From Methanobrevibacter ruminantium (GTDB lineage: Archaea; Methanobacteriota; Methanobacteria; Methanobacteriales; Methanobacteriaceae): a stretch of DNA of 64,000 bases. Under the pieces are notes generated by a model. That model searched no databases, was not told the DNA's origin, and worked only from the letters and a program-made list of their open reading frames with translations. How positions within the stretch are numbered: position 1 is the first letter of the stretch; each line of letters opens with the position of its first letter. Positions 52,534 through 62,088 of this stretch are shown here, piece by piece. A program made the position numbers and the translations under genes. The DNA lies in the NCBI GenBank assembly GCA_004553595.1, contig SFKZ01000009.1, positions 1-64,000 of the forward strand. The letters run 5' to 3'.

Positions 52534-55098
52534 ATGGCATTACCTGAATTATTAGCACCTGCAGGAGACTATGACATCTTGGTCACTGCAATCAATGCAG
52601 GAGCTGATGCAGTATACATATCTGGAGAAAGGTTTGGAGCAAGAGCATTCGCAAAAAACTTCACTCTGGAAGAGATAGAAAAAAGTGTGGAATACGCTCA
52701 CTTGAATGGAGCGAAAATACATGTAACCGTAAACACCTTGATAAACGACTTTGAAGTCATAGATGTTGTCAAATACTTATTTTACTTATACAAAATAGGT
52801 GTTGATGCAGTAATTGTACAGGACTTAGGAATCATTGAACTCATTAAAAACCTCATTCCTGGCCTTGAAGCCCATGCTTCCACACAAATGACATTAAGCG
52901 ATTATGATTGTATCTTATGGGCTGTTGAAAACAATATCTCAAGGATAGTTTTCCCACGTGAAATAAGCGTTGACAAAATAGCTGAAATATCAAAAAAATT
53001 GCAGAAATCCAACATAAATATAGAACTTGAAGTCTTTGGACATGGAGCTTTATGCTACTGCTTCAGTGGAAACTGTTACATTTCATCATACAACAGCGGA
53101 CGTAGTGGAAACAGAGGGGCATGTGCACAGCCTTGTCGTAAGCAATACAAGTTGAAATATAAGAATTACAATGTTGGAAACGGATATTTATTGTCAACTC
53201 ACGATCTTGCAGCCTACAAAGGATTGAAAGAAATAGAAGATGCAGGAGTCTTTTCACTTAAGCTTGAAGGAAGAATGAAATCTGCAGATTACGTTGGAAC
53301 AATCACAAATGCATACAGACATTTGATTGACGGTGATGAAGGAGACTATGACAAGGACTTGAGTCTCGTTTTCAATAGGCAATTCACTGACGGTTATATC
53401 CTTAATCAAAAGCCAGGACAGGTTTTAGGAAGAGAAAGTTCAGGTCATGAAGGGGTTTATATTGGAAAAATCACCGCAAAGAAAGGAGATTTAATCACAA
53501 TAGCTAAGGAAAACGAAGAATTCAAGATAACCCTTGACATTGGAGATGGGATTGGATTCAAATACAAGGATAAGATCAAGGGAATCTACATCGACAACAT
53601 CAAGGAACAAACTGATGAATACATAAAGCTTGAAACAACAAGAAATGTCCGTGAAGGTGACAAGGTTCTCTTAAGCTATTCCAAATCAACTCATGACAAC
53701 CTTAAGAAATTCAAAAGCGAAACCATTAAGCAAAACATCCCATTAGACTTGGACATCAAATGGACTGAAGATTTAAGGCTTAACATCGGCGCAAAATTCA
53801 AGATTGTTGAAAAGGGAATAAACAATGAGAACAAGGAAGAGGAATTTAGCTTCAGATACATTTCCCAAACCAAATTCGAGCCTGCACAAAAAAGACCTGT
53901 GAGCATTGAAGACATTGAAAAGCAAATGCTTAAAACCGGTTCAACATCATTCTTCATTAACAACTTAACTATAACTGGCATGCCTGAAAACAGCTTTGTG
54001 CCAATTGGAAAGCTTAATAAGATTAGACGCCAAGTACTGGATAAGGCTACTGAATTATTATTAGACTATTATAAACCTGATAAAAAGGAAATCAGGAAAA
54101 CAAATAAACTTATTAGTCAATTTGTAAAAGAATATAAAACTTATAGTGATATTCCAGTTAGAAATGAAAGATTGAATCTTTCAATATTTGCAGACAATTT
54201 GGAACTTTTAAAGATGACTTCCAAATTGCCAATCCACAAGTATTTCTTTGATCCATCCTTTTCATACAAAAGTCAAGAGGAATACTTTGAAAACATAAAG
54301 GATCTGCTCAAAGAAGCATATTCCATCGTTTATAAAGGCAAGGAAAATGTGGATGATAAATTGGTATTGGTCTTATCATCATTCATAAGCGATGAGGAAA
54401 TAGAAAGAATCAGCACAATCATAGCGGAATTGGAAGATGAAGGAATGAGAATTCCAATAATGTATGACACTCCAGGAATAGCTAAAAGCTTTAGAAATAA
54501 GGTTTATGGAAATCATAACCTAAACGTTTGGAATAGCTATAATGTCAAAAACCTATCTGATGCTGGATTTAAAAGCATGATCATATCTTCTGAATTGTCA
54601 CATGCAGAAATCAAGGAACTGGTTTCCAAATACCAATTCATCAAGACAGATGAAGATATGGACTTAAATATCATCATCCAAGGAAACCTTGAAGTTATGA
54701 GCAGTAAGGATGACTTTTCAAATCTTAATGATGGAAAAGACTTCATAATCAAGGATTCTTCTGATTATGCAATACTTGAAGACCAAAAGCGTAAGAAATT
54801 CAAATACAAGGTTGTTTTCGATTACAATAGGCACAGCCATTTCATCAACAAGGACTGCTTATGCCTAATAGATGAAGTGGAACTGATCAAGGACACTGGA
54901 GTGAACTCCTGCATAATCGATTGCAGATTCTCTTCTCCACAATACAGCTCAACAATTGTTTCACTTTACTCACAAGCATTAAAGGAAGACAACACTTACG
55001 ATTTAGACTTACTGAAAGAACAAATTAAGAACATTACATTATCAAGATTGAATAAAGGAAACTTCATCAATGGAAGAATACATGAAAAGTCATGTTAA
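52534..55098 (+). CDS. U32-family protein (large archaeal form), first of a tandem pair
   Basis: An 854-residue protein. The N-terminal ~330 residues are a U32 domain, starting ELLAPAGDYDILVTAINAGADAVYISG. Its cysteine block (ALCYCFSGNCYISSYNSGRS, then ACAQPCR, about 173-202) binds [4Fe-4S] in bacterial relatives. The middle matches the DUF3656-like extension of long U32 proteins, and the C-terminal third is unassigned. Characterised relatives (RlhA, TrhP, UbiU/UbiV) hydroxylate RNA or quinones without O2, so an RNA-modifying role is plausible and proteolysis is unlikely. AGGAGAT precedes the ATG. Its paralogue starts 52 bp downstream. Confidence 0.85.
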   Translation: MALPELLAPAGDYDILVTAINAGADAVYISGERFGARAFAKNFTLEEIEKSVEYAHLNGAKIHVTVNTLINDFEVIDVVKYLFYLYKIGVDAVIVQDLGIIELIKNLIPGLEAHASTQMTLSDYDCILWAVENNISRIVFPREISVDKIAEISKKLQKSNINIELEVFGHGALCYCFSGNCYISSYNSGRSGNRGACAQPCRKQYKLKYKNYNVGNGYLLSTHDLAAYKGLKEIEDAGVFSLKLEGRMKSADYVGTITNAYRHLIDGDEGDYDKDLSLVFNRQFTDGYILNQKPGQVLGRESSGHEGVYIGKITAKKGDLITIAKENEEFKITLDIGDGIGFKYKDKIKGIYIDNIKEQTDEYIKLETTRNVREGDKVLLSYSKSTHDNLKKFKSETIKQNIPLDLDIKWTEDLRLNIGAKFKIVEKGINNENKEEEFSFRYISQTKFEPAQKRPVSIEDIEKQMLKTGSTSFFINNLTITGMPENSFVPIGKLNKIRRQVLDKATELLLDYYKPDKKEIRKTNKLISQFVKEYKTYSDIPVRNERLNLSIFADNLELLKMTSKLPIHKYFFDPSFSYKSQEEYFENIKDLLKEAYSIVYKGKENVDDKLVLVLSSFISDEEIERISTIIAELEDEGMRIPIMYDTPGIAKSFRNKVYGNHNLNVWNSYNVKNLSDAGFKSMIISSELSHAEIKELVSKYQFIKTDEDMDLNIIIQGNLEVMSSKDDFSNLNDGKDFIIKDSSDYAILEDQKRKKFKYKVVFDYNRHSHFINKDCLCLIDEVELIKDTGVNSCIIDCRFSSPQYSSTIVSLYSQALKEDNTYDLDLLKEQIKNITLSRLNKGNFINGRIHEKSC

Positions 55099-55150
55099 TG
55101 CAATATGCAATTAAAGATAATCAACCATATTTATTACTCGAGGAAAAACA

Positions 55151-58100
55151 ATGAAATTACCTGAATTATTGGCACCGGTAGGATCTGCAGAGCATTTGAA
55201 GCTTGCAATATTGTCTGGTGCAAATTCCATTTACTTATCTGGAGAGAATTTCGGAGCAAGGAAATTTGCAGAAAACTTCACAGTTCCAGAAATAAGGGAA
55301 GCAGTAAAATATGCTCATTTGCATAATGTAAAGGTTTATGTTACTGTCAATATCCTAATCAAGGAAGGAGAATTGGAAAAAGTGTCAAATTACCTTTTGG
55401 AATTATATAAGATAGGTGTTGATGCAGTTCTTATCCAAGATGTCGGCATTGTAAAAATCATTAATGAAAACATTCCTAAACTAGCGATTCATGCTTCAAC
55501 CCAAATGAACCTCCACAACATTGAAGGAATCAAATGGGCATCAGAACACAACATAAAAAGAGTTGTTCTTCCAAGAGAAACTGAAATGAATGAATTGAAA
55601 GAGATTATCGATTATGCACATTCACTTGGAATTGAAATAGAGATATTTGCACACGGTGCTCTTTGTTACAGCTATTCCGGACATTGCTTACTATCCTCAA
55701 TGCAAGGTGGAAGAAGCGGAAACAGAGGAACTTGCGCTCAACCATGCAGGGAGAAATATGAATTGAACATCAACAAAGGCAAAAAGATCAATCCTAAAAA
55801 TGAAGGGGATTACCTTTTATCTCCGAGAGACCTTTCATTGTTTGAGCATCTTGATGAAATAGTCAATCTTGAAGTTGACAGCATAAAGATTGAAGGCAGA
55901 ATAAGAAGCAATGATTATGTTGCAACTGTTATCAAGAACTATAGAAAAAGACTAAATAAATTGAGATACGACAAAACAAGCCAAGCACTGAACAGAAACA
56001 TCAAGGAATTGGAAAGAAAAAGCAAAGGGAAAAAGGGAAGAAGCACTGATTTGAAAAAGGCACAGGACAAGGAAAATATAGCCAAACTTAAAGAAGAGCA
56101 GAAACTCCAAAACCTTGAATCCCTTGAAGAGCTTGAATTGGTATTCAACAGAGAGTTTACAACCGGCCATCTTATTCCTAAAAACAATCCTATGATAATG
56201 AACAGGAAAAAGCCAGGACATCAAGGATTATACATTGGAAAGATTCACAGATACAATCCTCAAACTGAAGAGATCCATATTTTGCTAAGGGACAATCTCA
56301 TCCACATACCTGAAAAGGGCGATGGCATACTAATTGAAACAAACCCTAATTTGGAAAATGACAATAATCGAAATAATTCAGAAAATAGCTCTAAAGACAA
56401 TAAAAGATCAAAAACAAAACAGGATAAAAGAGCTAAAAGGAAAGAAAAAAGAACCAGAAAGGAAATTAATCGGAATAATCAAGATAATCAAGGAAATCAA
56501 AATAACGGATTCATTCAAACCTATGGATTTGACATTTCTTCAAAACCAGTCTTAAAGGACTCAAAAGACAAGCATTGGAGAAAAAGGGAAAAGGATAAGG
56601 ATATTGAAGGAAAACTTCTTGTCATTAAAAGGGTCAGAGAGAATAGGAGACTAAATTTCCCACTTCCAAAAGGTTCAAAGGTTTATCTAACCAAGAAAAA
56701 CTCACTTTTGAATGAAGTGAAAGATCTTCACCATAAGAAGGGGAACCACTACATAAAGAAATCATTGCTTGAACTTTACTTTAGAATAGACAGCGATAAT
56801 TATCCTCATTTAAAGGGTAATTTGAAATTGGATAACGGTCATGTAATCACCTTAAAGATCAAAGGGGAAAATCCTTGGGAAGAAGCAATCAAAAAGCCAA
56901 TATCCAATGAGACAATCAAGAAGCAATTGCTGAAGATTGGGGACTTGCCGTATTACATTGAAAAGATTACAATAAACAACAATAAGAGCTTATTCAGCCC
57001 AATAAGCGAAATCAATGAGCTTAGAAGAAGATTCTTCAATGAGCTTGAAGAGGAAATCATAAATAGCTACAAGCCAAAAGAAGAAGATGTGAAAATTGCT
57101 GAAGAAAACATCAATAGCTTAAATGAGAACTTAAGAAAAAGAATTGATTTGAAATCAAAAGTCGAAAACTCAGTTGAGGACTATAAATTATCAGTATATA
57201 TCAATAGCTTGGAAATCCTGAAAGGACTAAACAAAGAGAAAGAATCTGTTTTTGATAGAATCTATTTGGAAATTCCTCCAAACAAGGACTTTGAAGAAAT
57301 CAGCCAAGATATCATTGAAAACAAATCCCTTCAGGAACATGAACTGAACATAAGTTATTGTGTCAATTTCCTGAAAGAATCCCTTGAAATTTCAAAAGAT
57401 CAGAATTATAAATTAATTTGGAAACTTCCAGACATTGCACACAAGCAGTCTAAGGAATCTATAATCAAGATTATGGGAATCCTTAAAAAGATGAATCTGC
57501 ACATTGACATAATGACCAGTTTAATTGGATTGGACGATTCATTAAAAGACAAGTTTGATGTGGAACTTTATGGAAATTACCCAATTAATGCATATAATAT
57601 AGAAACCGTATTGGAGTTGAATAATTATAAGGCATTATCCATATCTCCTGAAATATATAAGGAAAACATTAAGGATTTAATGGAAGATTACTATAAGGAA
57701 CTGTCAAAAGACACTGCACTTCCAGAATTGGAACTCTTGGTTCATGGAAATATTGAATCAATGATAACAAGGAAGGAACTTGTTTCCAAAAAGCAATTGA
57801 AACTCATAAGCAAATACAATCAAAAGCAAAGAAAGCTGAATAAGAATTTCAAGGAAAGCGAATATTACATTGATTCAAATGAATACTATCTTAAAAACAG
57901 AAGAGACCAGTATTATCCGATAAAAACCAATTTGAATGAGGACCATATAATCATATTGAACTGCGAAGAGCTTTGCTTGATTGATGAGATTGATTACTTG
58001 AAATCAATAGGAATCTCAAGCTTTTCAATAGATGCAAGATGGAAATCCTTGAACTACATCAATGATATTGGAAAAGTCTATAGGGACATTGTTGATAGTG

Positions 58101-58186
58101 AAAATAATATTAATGAATCTAAAAAGATCATTGATAAGCATTGCCCTGATTTGACAAAAGCAAATTTTGAAAAAGGATTGAAATGA
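55151..58186 (+). CDS. U32-family protein with basic low-complexity insertions, second of the pair
   Basis: A 1011-residue paralogue of the preceding gene. The same N-terminal barrel (ELLAPVGSAEHLKLAILSGANSIYLSG) and cysteine block (ALCYSYSGHCLLSSMQGGRS, then TCAQPCR) are kept. Two Lys/Asn/Arg-rich insertions interrupt the conserved order, at about residues 264-325 (RNIKELERKSKGKKGRS) and 397-460 (KDNKRSKTKQDKRAKRKEKR). They look disordered and could contact RNA. The third and later cysteines match the first gene. GAGGAAAAACA precedes the ATG. It is probably cotranscribed with its partner; the two may form a heteromer. Confidence 0.83.
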   Translation: MKLPELLAPVGSAEHLKLAILSGANSIYLSGENFGARKFAENFTVPEIREAVKYAHLHNVKVYVTVNILIKEGELEKVSNYLLELYKIGVDAVLIQDVGIVKIINENIPKLAIHASTQMNLHNIEGIKWASEHNIKRVVLPRETEMNELKEIIDYAHSLGIEIEIFAHGALCYSYSGHCLLSSMQGGRSGNRGTCAQPCREKYELNINKGKKINPKNEGDYLLSPRDLSLFEHLDEIVNLEVDSIKIEGRIRSNDYVATVIKNYRKRLNKLRYDKTSQALNRNIKELERKSKGKKGRSTDLKKAQDKENIAKLKEEQKLQNLESLEELELVFNREFTTGHLIPKNNPMIMNRKKPGHQGLYIGKIHRYNPQTEEIHILLRDNLIHIPEKGDGILIETNPNLENDNNRNNSENSSKDNKRSKTKQDKRAKRKEKRTRKEINRNNQDNQGNQNNGFIQTYGFDISSKPVLKDSKDKHWRKREKDKDIEGKLLVIKRVRENRRLNFPLPKGSKVYLTKKNSLLNEVKDLHHKKGNHYIKKSLLELYFRIDSDNYPHLKGNLKLDNGHVITLKIKGENPWEEAIKKPISNETIKKQLLKIGDLPYYIEKITINNNKSLFSPISEINELRRRFFNELEEEIINSYKPKEEDVKIAEENINSLNENLRKRIDLKSKVENSVEDYKLSVYINSLEILKGLNKEKESVFDRIYLEIPPNKDFEEISQDIIENKSLQEHELNISYCVNFLKESLEISKDQNYKLIWKLPDIAHKQSKESIIKIMGILKKMNLHIDIMTSLIGLDDSLKDKFDVELYGNYPINAYNIETVLELNNYKALSISPEIYKENIKDLMEDYYKELSKDTALPELELLVHGNIESMITRKELVSKKQLKLISKYNQKQRKLNKNFKESEYYIDSNEYYLKNRRDQYYPIKTNLNEDHIIILNCEELCLIDEIDYLKSIGISSFSIDARWKSLNYINDIGKVYRDIVDSENNINESKKIIDKHCPDLTKANFEKGLK

Positions 58187-58367
58187 AAAAGTTATGAATT
58201 TTCAGAATTAAAACAATATTTTAATCAATTTGAAATTCAAGCTATTGAAAATCAAAAGATTTAAAAATTAATATAAAAATAAAAAAAATTAACTATATAT
58301 TAAAAATTAATAAACAAAAGCATAAAATTTATTATACTTTCTCATATTCATGAAATGAGGTAATCGT

Positions 58368-60293
58368 ATGGAAGGAGCACAATTACAAAACATTAAGGGA
58401 ATTGGAGATAAATTATCCCAAAAGATCATTGATGAGTTAGGAGGGGAAGATGAATTAAATCAAGTTATTGAAAACCTTGATTTAGAGAGATTGATCAATA
58501 TTGAGGGAATCAGCCAAAGGAAAGCCATTGAAATAATGAATCAATTAATCGGAAATCCTGCTCAAAAATTCTTGAAAAGCGATAGGGCAATCCAACTTTA
58601 CGATGAAATCATTGAAAAGATTGTAAGCTATTCAAATACAAGTTATGCCAAAAACAGAATTTTGCTCCTTGCTCCTATAAAAGATGAGGAAATCATCGAA
58701 GAGAGATTGAATTTTGTAATGAATGCTAAAGAAAAGGTAAGCGAATTGCCTCTATATGAATTGGATAGGCTAATGAAACACTTGAATGAACCAAAGCAAT
58801 CCAAACCTAATTATGATGCAAGCAAAGCCATTCTTGTAGAAAGCAATGAAGATGCTGATTATTTAATGGACCTTGGATTGAACAGATACTACACAATATT
58901 GACCGCATCAGATTCGCCATTCTTCCAGGAAGAATTGAGAGGATATGAATTAATCTATTACATTTACACTGAAGGATTCCTTGACTTAGGAGATATGCCT
59001 AATCTAATCATGATAAATAAGGATGCTCCTATCTATCAGCTTGTGCCTGAAGTGATTTTAGACTACTTTAAGGAAAACAGAGATTTATTCGAAAGAGTTT
59101 CAAAAATCAAAGCAATATTAGGGGAAGAAACTGTCCTAAATGATATTGGACCTATACTTGATGAACTTGAATCATATAAAACAAAAGAAGTTGATTTGGA
59201 TGAAATTGTTAATAATGAGAAGAGATATATAGACCATGAGTTAAAAGAAAGGATTCAAAACATTGACCTTGAAGGAGATGAAGTTCTCGACTTATTAAAC
59301 AATGCTTTACCACCAAAACTAGAAGAAATATTTAACGAAATTTTAAGTAAATCAAAGGAAACTATCAAGTTGGAAAGCGGTATTGATTTTGACCCATTCA
59401 TCAGGAAGTATCCGATTGAAATCGATGATATGGAAATGGAAAGGGTGAAGACAGAAATCCTTTCAAATTCTGAAAACAATTACTTTGATAAGAAGAGCAC
59501 TGCTGCAGAACAATTGGCATCCATTAAGGAAGATGCTGAAAGGGAAGTCAGTGATATAATCAAGTTTGACTATGAATACGCTTTAGGCAGCTTTGCTTAT
59601 CTTTATGACTTGAACAAGCCGGAGTTCACAAATGAATATGACCTTAATCAAGCATTGCACTTGAACTTATGCCTAAGGGAAAGGACCATTAATGAAGAAA
59701 TCCAAAGAGTGGATTATAAGTTGAATGAAGAGGAAAACATTGCACTATTGACTGGAGCAAACAGTGGAGGTAAAACCACATTGCTTGAAACAATCAGCCA
59801 AATAGCCATTCTTGGACAGATGGGACTTCCTGTTCCAGCCAAATCCGCTAAGATAAAATTGTTAGATGAGATCTATCACTTTTCCAAAAAGAGATCATTG
59901 GATGCAGGAGCTTTTGAATCATTCCTCAATGTATTCATGCCAATCGTTACAAGCGATAGCGAGAAACTGGTTCTCCTTGACGAACTTGAAGGAATTACAG
60001 AATTGGAAGCGGCTGTAAAGATCATTTCCAGTTTCATAGAAATGATTGAGGAAAGCAATTCCTTTGCAATCATTGTAACCCACATGGCAAATGAACTAAT
60101 GAAATACACAGACATTCGTGTAGATGGAATTGAAGCTACAGGGCTCGATGAAAACTATAATCTTATTGTAGACAGAACCCCTAAGATGAATTACTTGGCA
60201 AAAAGTACACCAGAATTAATTATAAAAAGAATGTACAACAACTCACCACCAGAACTTAAAAAGGTATATGGTAAAATATTGGAAAAGTTTTGA
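58368..60293 (+). CDS. MutS-related ATPase with N-terminal helix-hairpin-helix motifs
   Basis: A 641-residue protein. Two helix-hairpin-helix units open it (LQNIKGIGDKLSQKIIDELGG and LINIEGISQRKAIEIMNQL). A long helical lever region (about 200-430) follows, then a MutS-type ABC ATPase with Walker A TGANSGGKTT (462-471), LLDELEG Walker B and a THMANELM switch. There is no mismatch-recognition domain I and no Smr nuclease domain, so this is neither MutS1 nor canonical MutS2. It is best placed with archaeal MutS2-like/MutS5-like proteins that bind branched DNA. GAGGTAATC precedes the ATG. Confidence 0.85.
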   Translation: MEGAQLQNIKGIGDKLSQKIIDELGGEDELNQVIENLDLERLINIEGISQRKAIEIMNQLIGNPAQKFLKSDRAIQLYDEIIEKIVSYSNTSYAKNRILLLAPIKDEEIIEERLNFVMNAKEKVSELPLYELDRLMKHLNEPKQSKPNYDASKAILVESNEDADYLMDLGLNRYYTILTASDSPFFQEELRGYELIYYIYTEGFLDLGDMPNLIMINKDAPIYQLVPEVILDYFKENRDLFERVSKIKAILGEETVLNDIGPILDELESYKTKEVDLDEIVNNEKRYIDHELKERIQNIDLEGDEVLDLLNNALPPKLEEIFNEILSKSKETIKLESGIDFDPFIRKYPIEIDDMEMERVKTEILSNSENNYFDKKSTAAEQLASIKEDAEREVSDIIKFDYEYALGSFAYLYDLNKPEFTNEYDLNQALHLNLCLRERTINEEIQRVDYKLNEEENIALLTGANSGGKTTLLETISQIAILGQMGLPVPAKSAKIKLLDEIYHFSKKRSLDAGAFESFLNVFMPIVTSDSEKLVLLDELEGITELEAAVKIISSFIEMIEESNSFAIIVTHMANELMKYTDIRVDGIEATGLDENYNLIVDRTPKMNYLAKSTPELIIKRMYNNSPPELKKVYGKILEKF

Positions 60294-60309
60294 ATAAAAA
60301 TTAGTTTTA

Positions 60310-60339
60310 AAAAAAGCAATTATCTAAAAAAGCAATTAT
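60310..60339. repeat. 16-bp tandem repeat
   Basis: AAAAAAGCAATTAT recurs at 60310-60323 and 60326-60339, a period of 16 bp, just downstream of the MutS-related gene. Confidence 0.75.
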
Positions 60340-60405
60340 TTAAAATATTTATAAATAATAGATTTGAAAAAATCTAAAATTATAAATTTTTAAATATTGA
60401 TATTT

Positions 60406-60570
60406 TGCCCGTATACTAACTCTCTTGCTTCACAGGTAGTTTACCCTTTCCTCCACGAGTAACCCTCGAAACAGGCAGCCTATCTAATGCTGGGTTTCTC
60501 CTAATCATCGACAGCTAAAGCTTCCCTCATAGAAGGACCATAGGCATCAGTCAAATTAATGATGCGACAA
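60406..60570 (-). ncRNA. Candidate structured non-coding RNA of unknown family
   Basis: Read on the minus strand, about 165 nt fold into several helices. A 5' hairpin GCAUCA (60565-60560) pairs with UGAUGC (60549-60544). A domain-closing helix GCCUAU (60545-60540) pairs with AUAGGC (60483-60478). Directly adjacent and so stackable, UGCCUGU (60477-60471) pairs with ACGGGCA (60412-60406). Inside are UCCUU/AGGGA, GCUG/CAGC and CGAG/CUCG (60468-60465 with 60459-60456). Two helices contain G-U wobbles that become C-A mismatches on the plus strand, which favours the minus strand. TTATATATA lies about 25-30 bp upstream of 60570, and a U-run (60367-60372) lies downstream. It lacks RNase P, SRP and known riboswitch signatures as I recall them. 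Confidence 0.6.
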
Positions 60571-60589
60571 TATAATCTTTACTTTAGAT

Positions 60590-60606
60590 TGTATATATAA
60601 TTTTGT
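60590..60606 (-). promoter_or_regulatory. TATA box of the candidate RNA
   Basis: On the minus strand AAAATTATATATACAAT lies about 25-30 bp before the first helix of the RNA (60565), the expected archaeal spacing to a start near 60570. Confidence 0.5.
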
Positions 60607-60741
60607 AAAAAGGATTAAATTTATTAAATTTACATTAGAAAATTTTTTTCAAAAACAATATAAATCAAAAAGCATAAAATATTTATAGTAAACTAATGTC
60701 AAATTTGCTAAATTATTTTTTAAATTGTATTGGGGGATTCT

Positions 60742-61551
60742 ATGATAAAATGTTCCAAATGCGGAAAAGATAACGTTGATGAAGCTATTTTTTGTGCAGA
60801 CTGCGGAAATAAATTAGATAATGGGTCATCCGCTCAAAACACCGATATTGAAACATATGATCCTAGTTCAGATGGCATTATGTCTCTTTTTAAAATCAGA
60901 AAGGTAGATGAATCTGAAACATTAAGTGCACGTTTTAAAAGACATCCTACTTTATATATTTGTTGTGTTTTTCCATTAATTTTTATACTTATAATTTCAA
61001 TGATCAGCGATGCAAATCTTTTCATTAAAGGATTGCATCCAGCAGATTATGAAACCAATTATCCTGATGAATTTAATAATCTGGACCTTAATGATGATAG
61101 CAAATTAGAATTCAATGAAGTAAATCACATTGTCTCACACACACCACAAGATATGCTATATGATCTATTTAGAAAGTCGGATAAGGATGAAAATGACTAT
61201 TTGACTGGTTATGAATTTGATGTGTATCAATCTAAAGCCAACGGCAATGTATATGAAGCAGATTATCGAAGATTAATGGAAGAGAAGGAAAGAAATGCTT
61301 CAAATCATAAAGATGGTCGATATTACAGTTCTGGAAACTCTAAAGCTACAAACAGCCTTAATAAACTAGAATCCGATAGAAATGATGGTTATGTATTGAC
61401 TTGCCCATACTGTGGAAGCGAATCAATATATGAAATTGAGGGTTATTATAGATGTGCTGAATGTGGTAATTCCATCTATGATCCAGATGATCTGGAATTA
61501 GGATATGTGGAAGGATATATGGAGCTGTTAGTTCCGATATCGTCATATTAA
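60742..61551 (+). CDS. Zinc-ribbon membrane protein with paired EF-hand-like motifs
   Basis: A 269-residue protein. It opens with a zinc ribbon (CSKCGKDNVDEAIFCADCG), followed after a linker by one membrane helix (TLYICCVFPLIFILIISMI, about 72-90). Outside are two EF-hand-type loops, DLNDDSKLEFNE and DKDENDYLTGYE, with acidic residues at positions 1, 3, 5 and 12 of each loop or close to it. A polar stretch and a second zinc ribbon (CPYCGSESIYEIEGYYRCAECG) end the protein. The ATG at 60742 has GGGGGATT upstream; a TTG 12 bases earlier lies within that site. Calcium binding is inferred from the loops. Role unknown. Confidence 0.75.
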   Translation: MIKCSKCGKDNVDEAIFCADCGNKLDNGSSAQNTDIETYDPSSDGIMSLFKIRKVDESETLSARFKRHPTLYICCVFPLIFILIISMISDANLFIKGLHPADYETNYPDEFNNLDLNDDSKLEFNEVNHIVSHTPQDMLYDLFRKSDKDENDYLTGYEFDVYQSKANGNVYEADYRRLMEEKERNASNHKDGRYYSSGNSKATNSLNKLESDRNDGYVLTCPYCGSESIYEIEGYYRCAECGNSIYDPDDLELGYVEGYMELLVPISSY

Positions 61552-61650
61552 TGGTTCAGTAATTTTTTCAATAAAAATAGTTTTAATAAATGCAAACGAT
61601 TATATACTATAAGATACCATTATCATACATATACCATTAGGAGATTAAAC

Positions 61651-62088
61651 ATGTCCGACATTGCAAGAATAGTTATTTTTAAAAAAGAAAATGGAGAAGA
61701 GTTTACTTTTGATGACAAATATGTCCAGTTAACTTCTTTGGAAAATAAGATGTTAATATTCAAATTTGAAGCTTCTCAAGACATATTAAAAGAAGGAGCA
61801 GAATTTTTCGCTACATTCAACACTTATGAACAAATTAAAGTGGATATTGGAGGAACTGGAGAGATTCCATATTATATGAAAAGCTTATCACCTATAGTTG
61901 GCAGAGGCCCTAAAAAAACAAATGGAGAACATTTAAATGGAATTTTCACATTATCTCTTCAACAAATAGTTGCAGCTCCCGATCCAGAGGAAGAGCAAAA
62001 CTGCTTAAACTGTGCACTTTCACAGAATGGAGTTTGTTCCATTAAGGACAATAGTGAAAAAACAACTTGTGACGATTTTAAAAAATAG
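61651..62088 (+). CDS. Uncharacterised protein with a cysteine-containing tail
   Basis: A 145-residue protein. Residues 1-110 are strand-rich and soluble (IARIVIFKKENGEEFTFDDK, MLIFKFEASQDILKEGAEFF). The tail carries NCLNCALSQNGVCSIKDNSEKTTCDDFKK-type cysteines at four places (shown here only by position, about 117-141), spaced like a small metal-binding motif. AGGAGATTAAAC precedes the ATG, and TTATATACTATA lies upstream. No family is recognised. A large hairpin with a T-run separates it from the convergent next gene. Confidence 0.6.
   Translation: MSDIARIVIFKKENGEEFTFDDKYVQLTSLENKMLIFKFEASQDILKEGAEFFATFNTYEQIKVDIGGTGEIPYYMKSLSPIVGRGPKKTNGEHLNGIFTLSLQQIVAAPDPEEEQNCLNCALSQNGVCSIKDNSEKTTCDDFKK

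Larger units (their letters stand above)
60294..60741. other. Intergenic region holding a candidate structured RNA
   Basis: This 448-bp region has three parts. The first is an AT-only stretch with a 16-bp tandem repeat (60310-60339). The second is a markedly GC-richer block at about 60405-60568. The third is an AT-rich promoter stretch for the next plus-strand gene (TATA-like AATATTTATAGTAA at about 60677-60690). No protein frame fits the GC-richer block. Confidence 0.7.

Noticed and set aside
60406..60570. RNase P RNA, SRP RNA or a riboswitch as identity of the structured RNA
   Set aside because: A GGAGGAAAGGG string and a GGGTAAAC string recall RNase P pieces, but they are near the 3' end and in the wrong order, and the length is too short. 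The SRP GGAAGG-type domain is absent. There is no gene downstream on its strand for a riboswitch to control.
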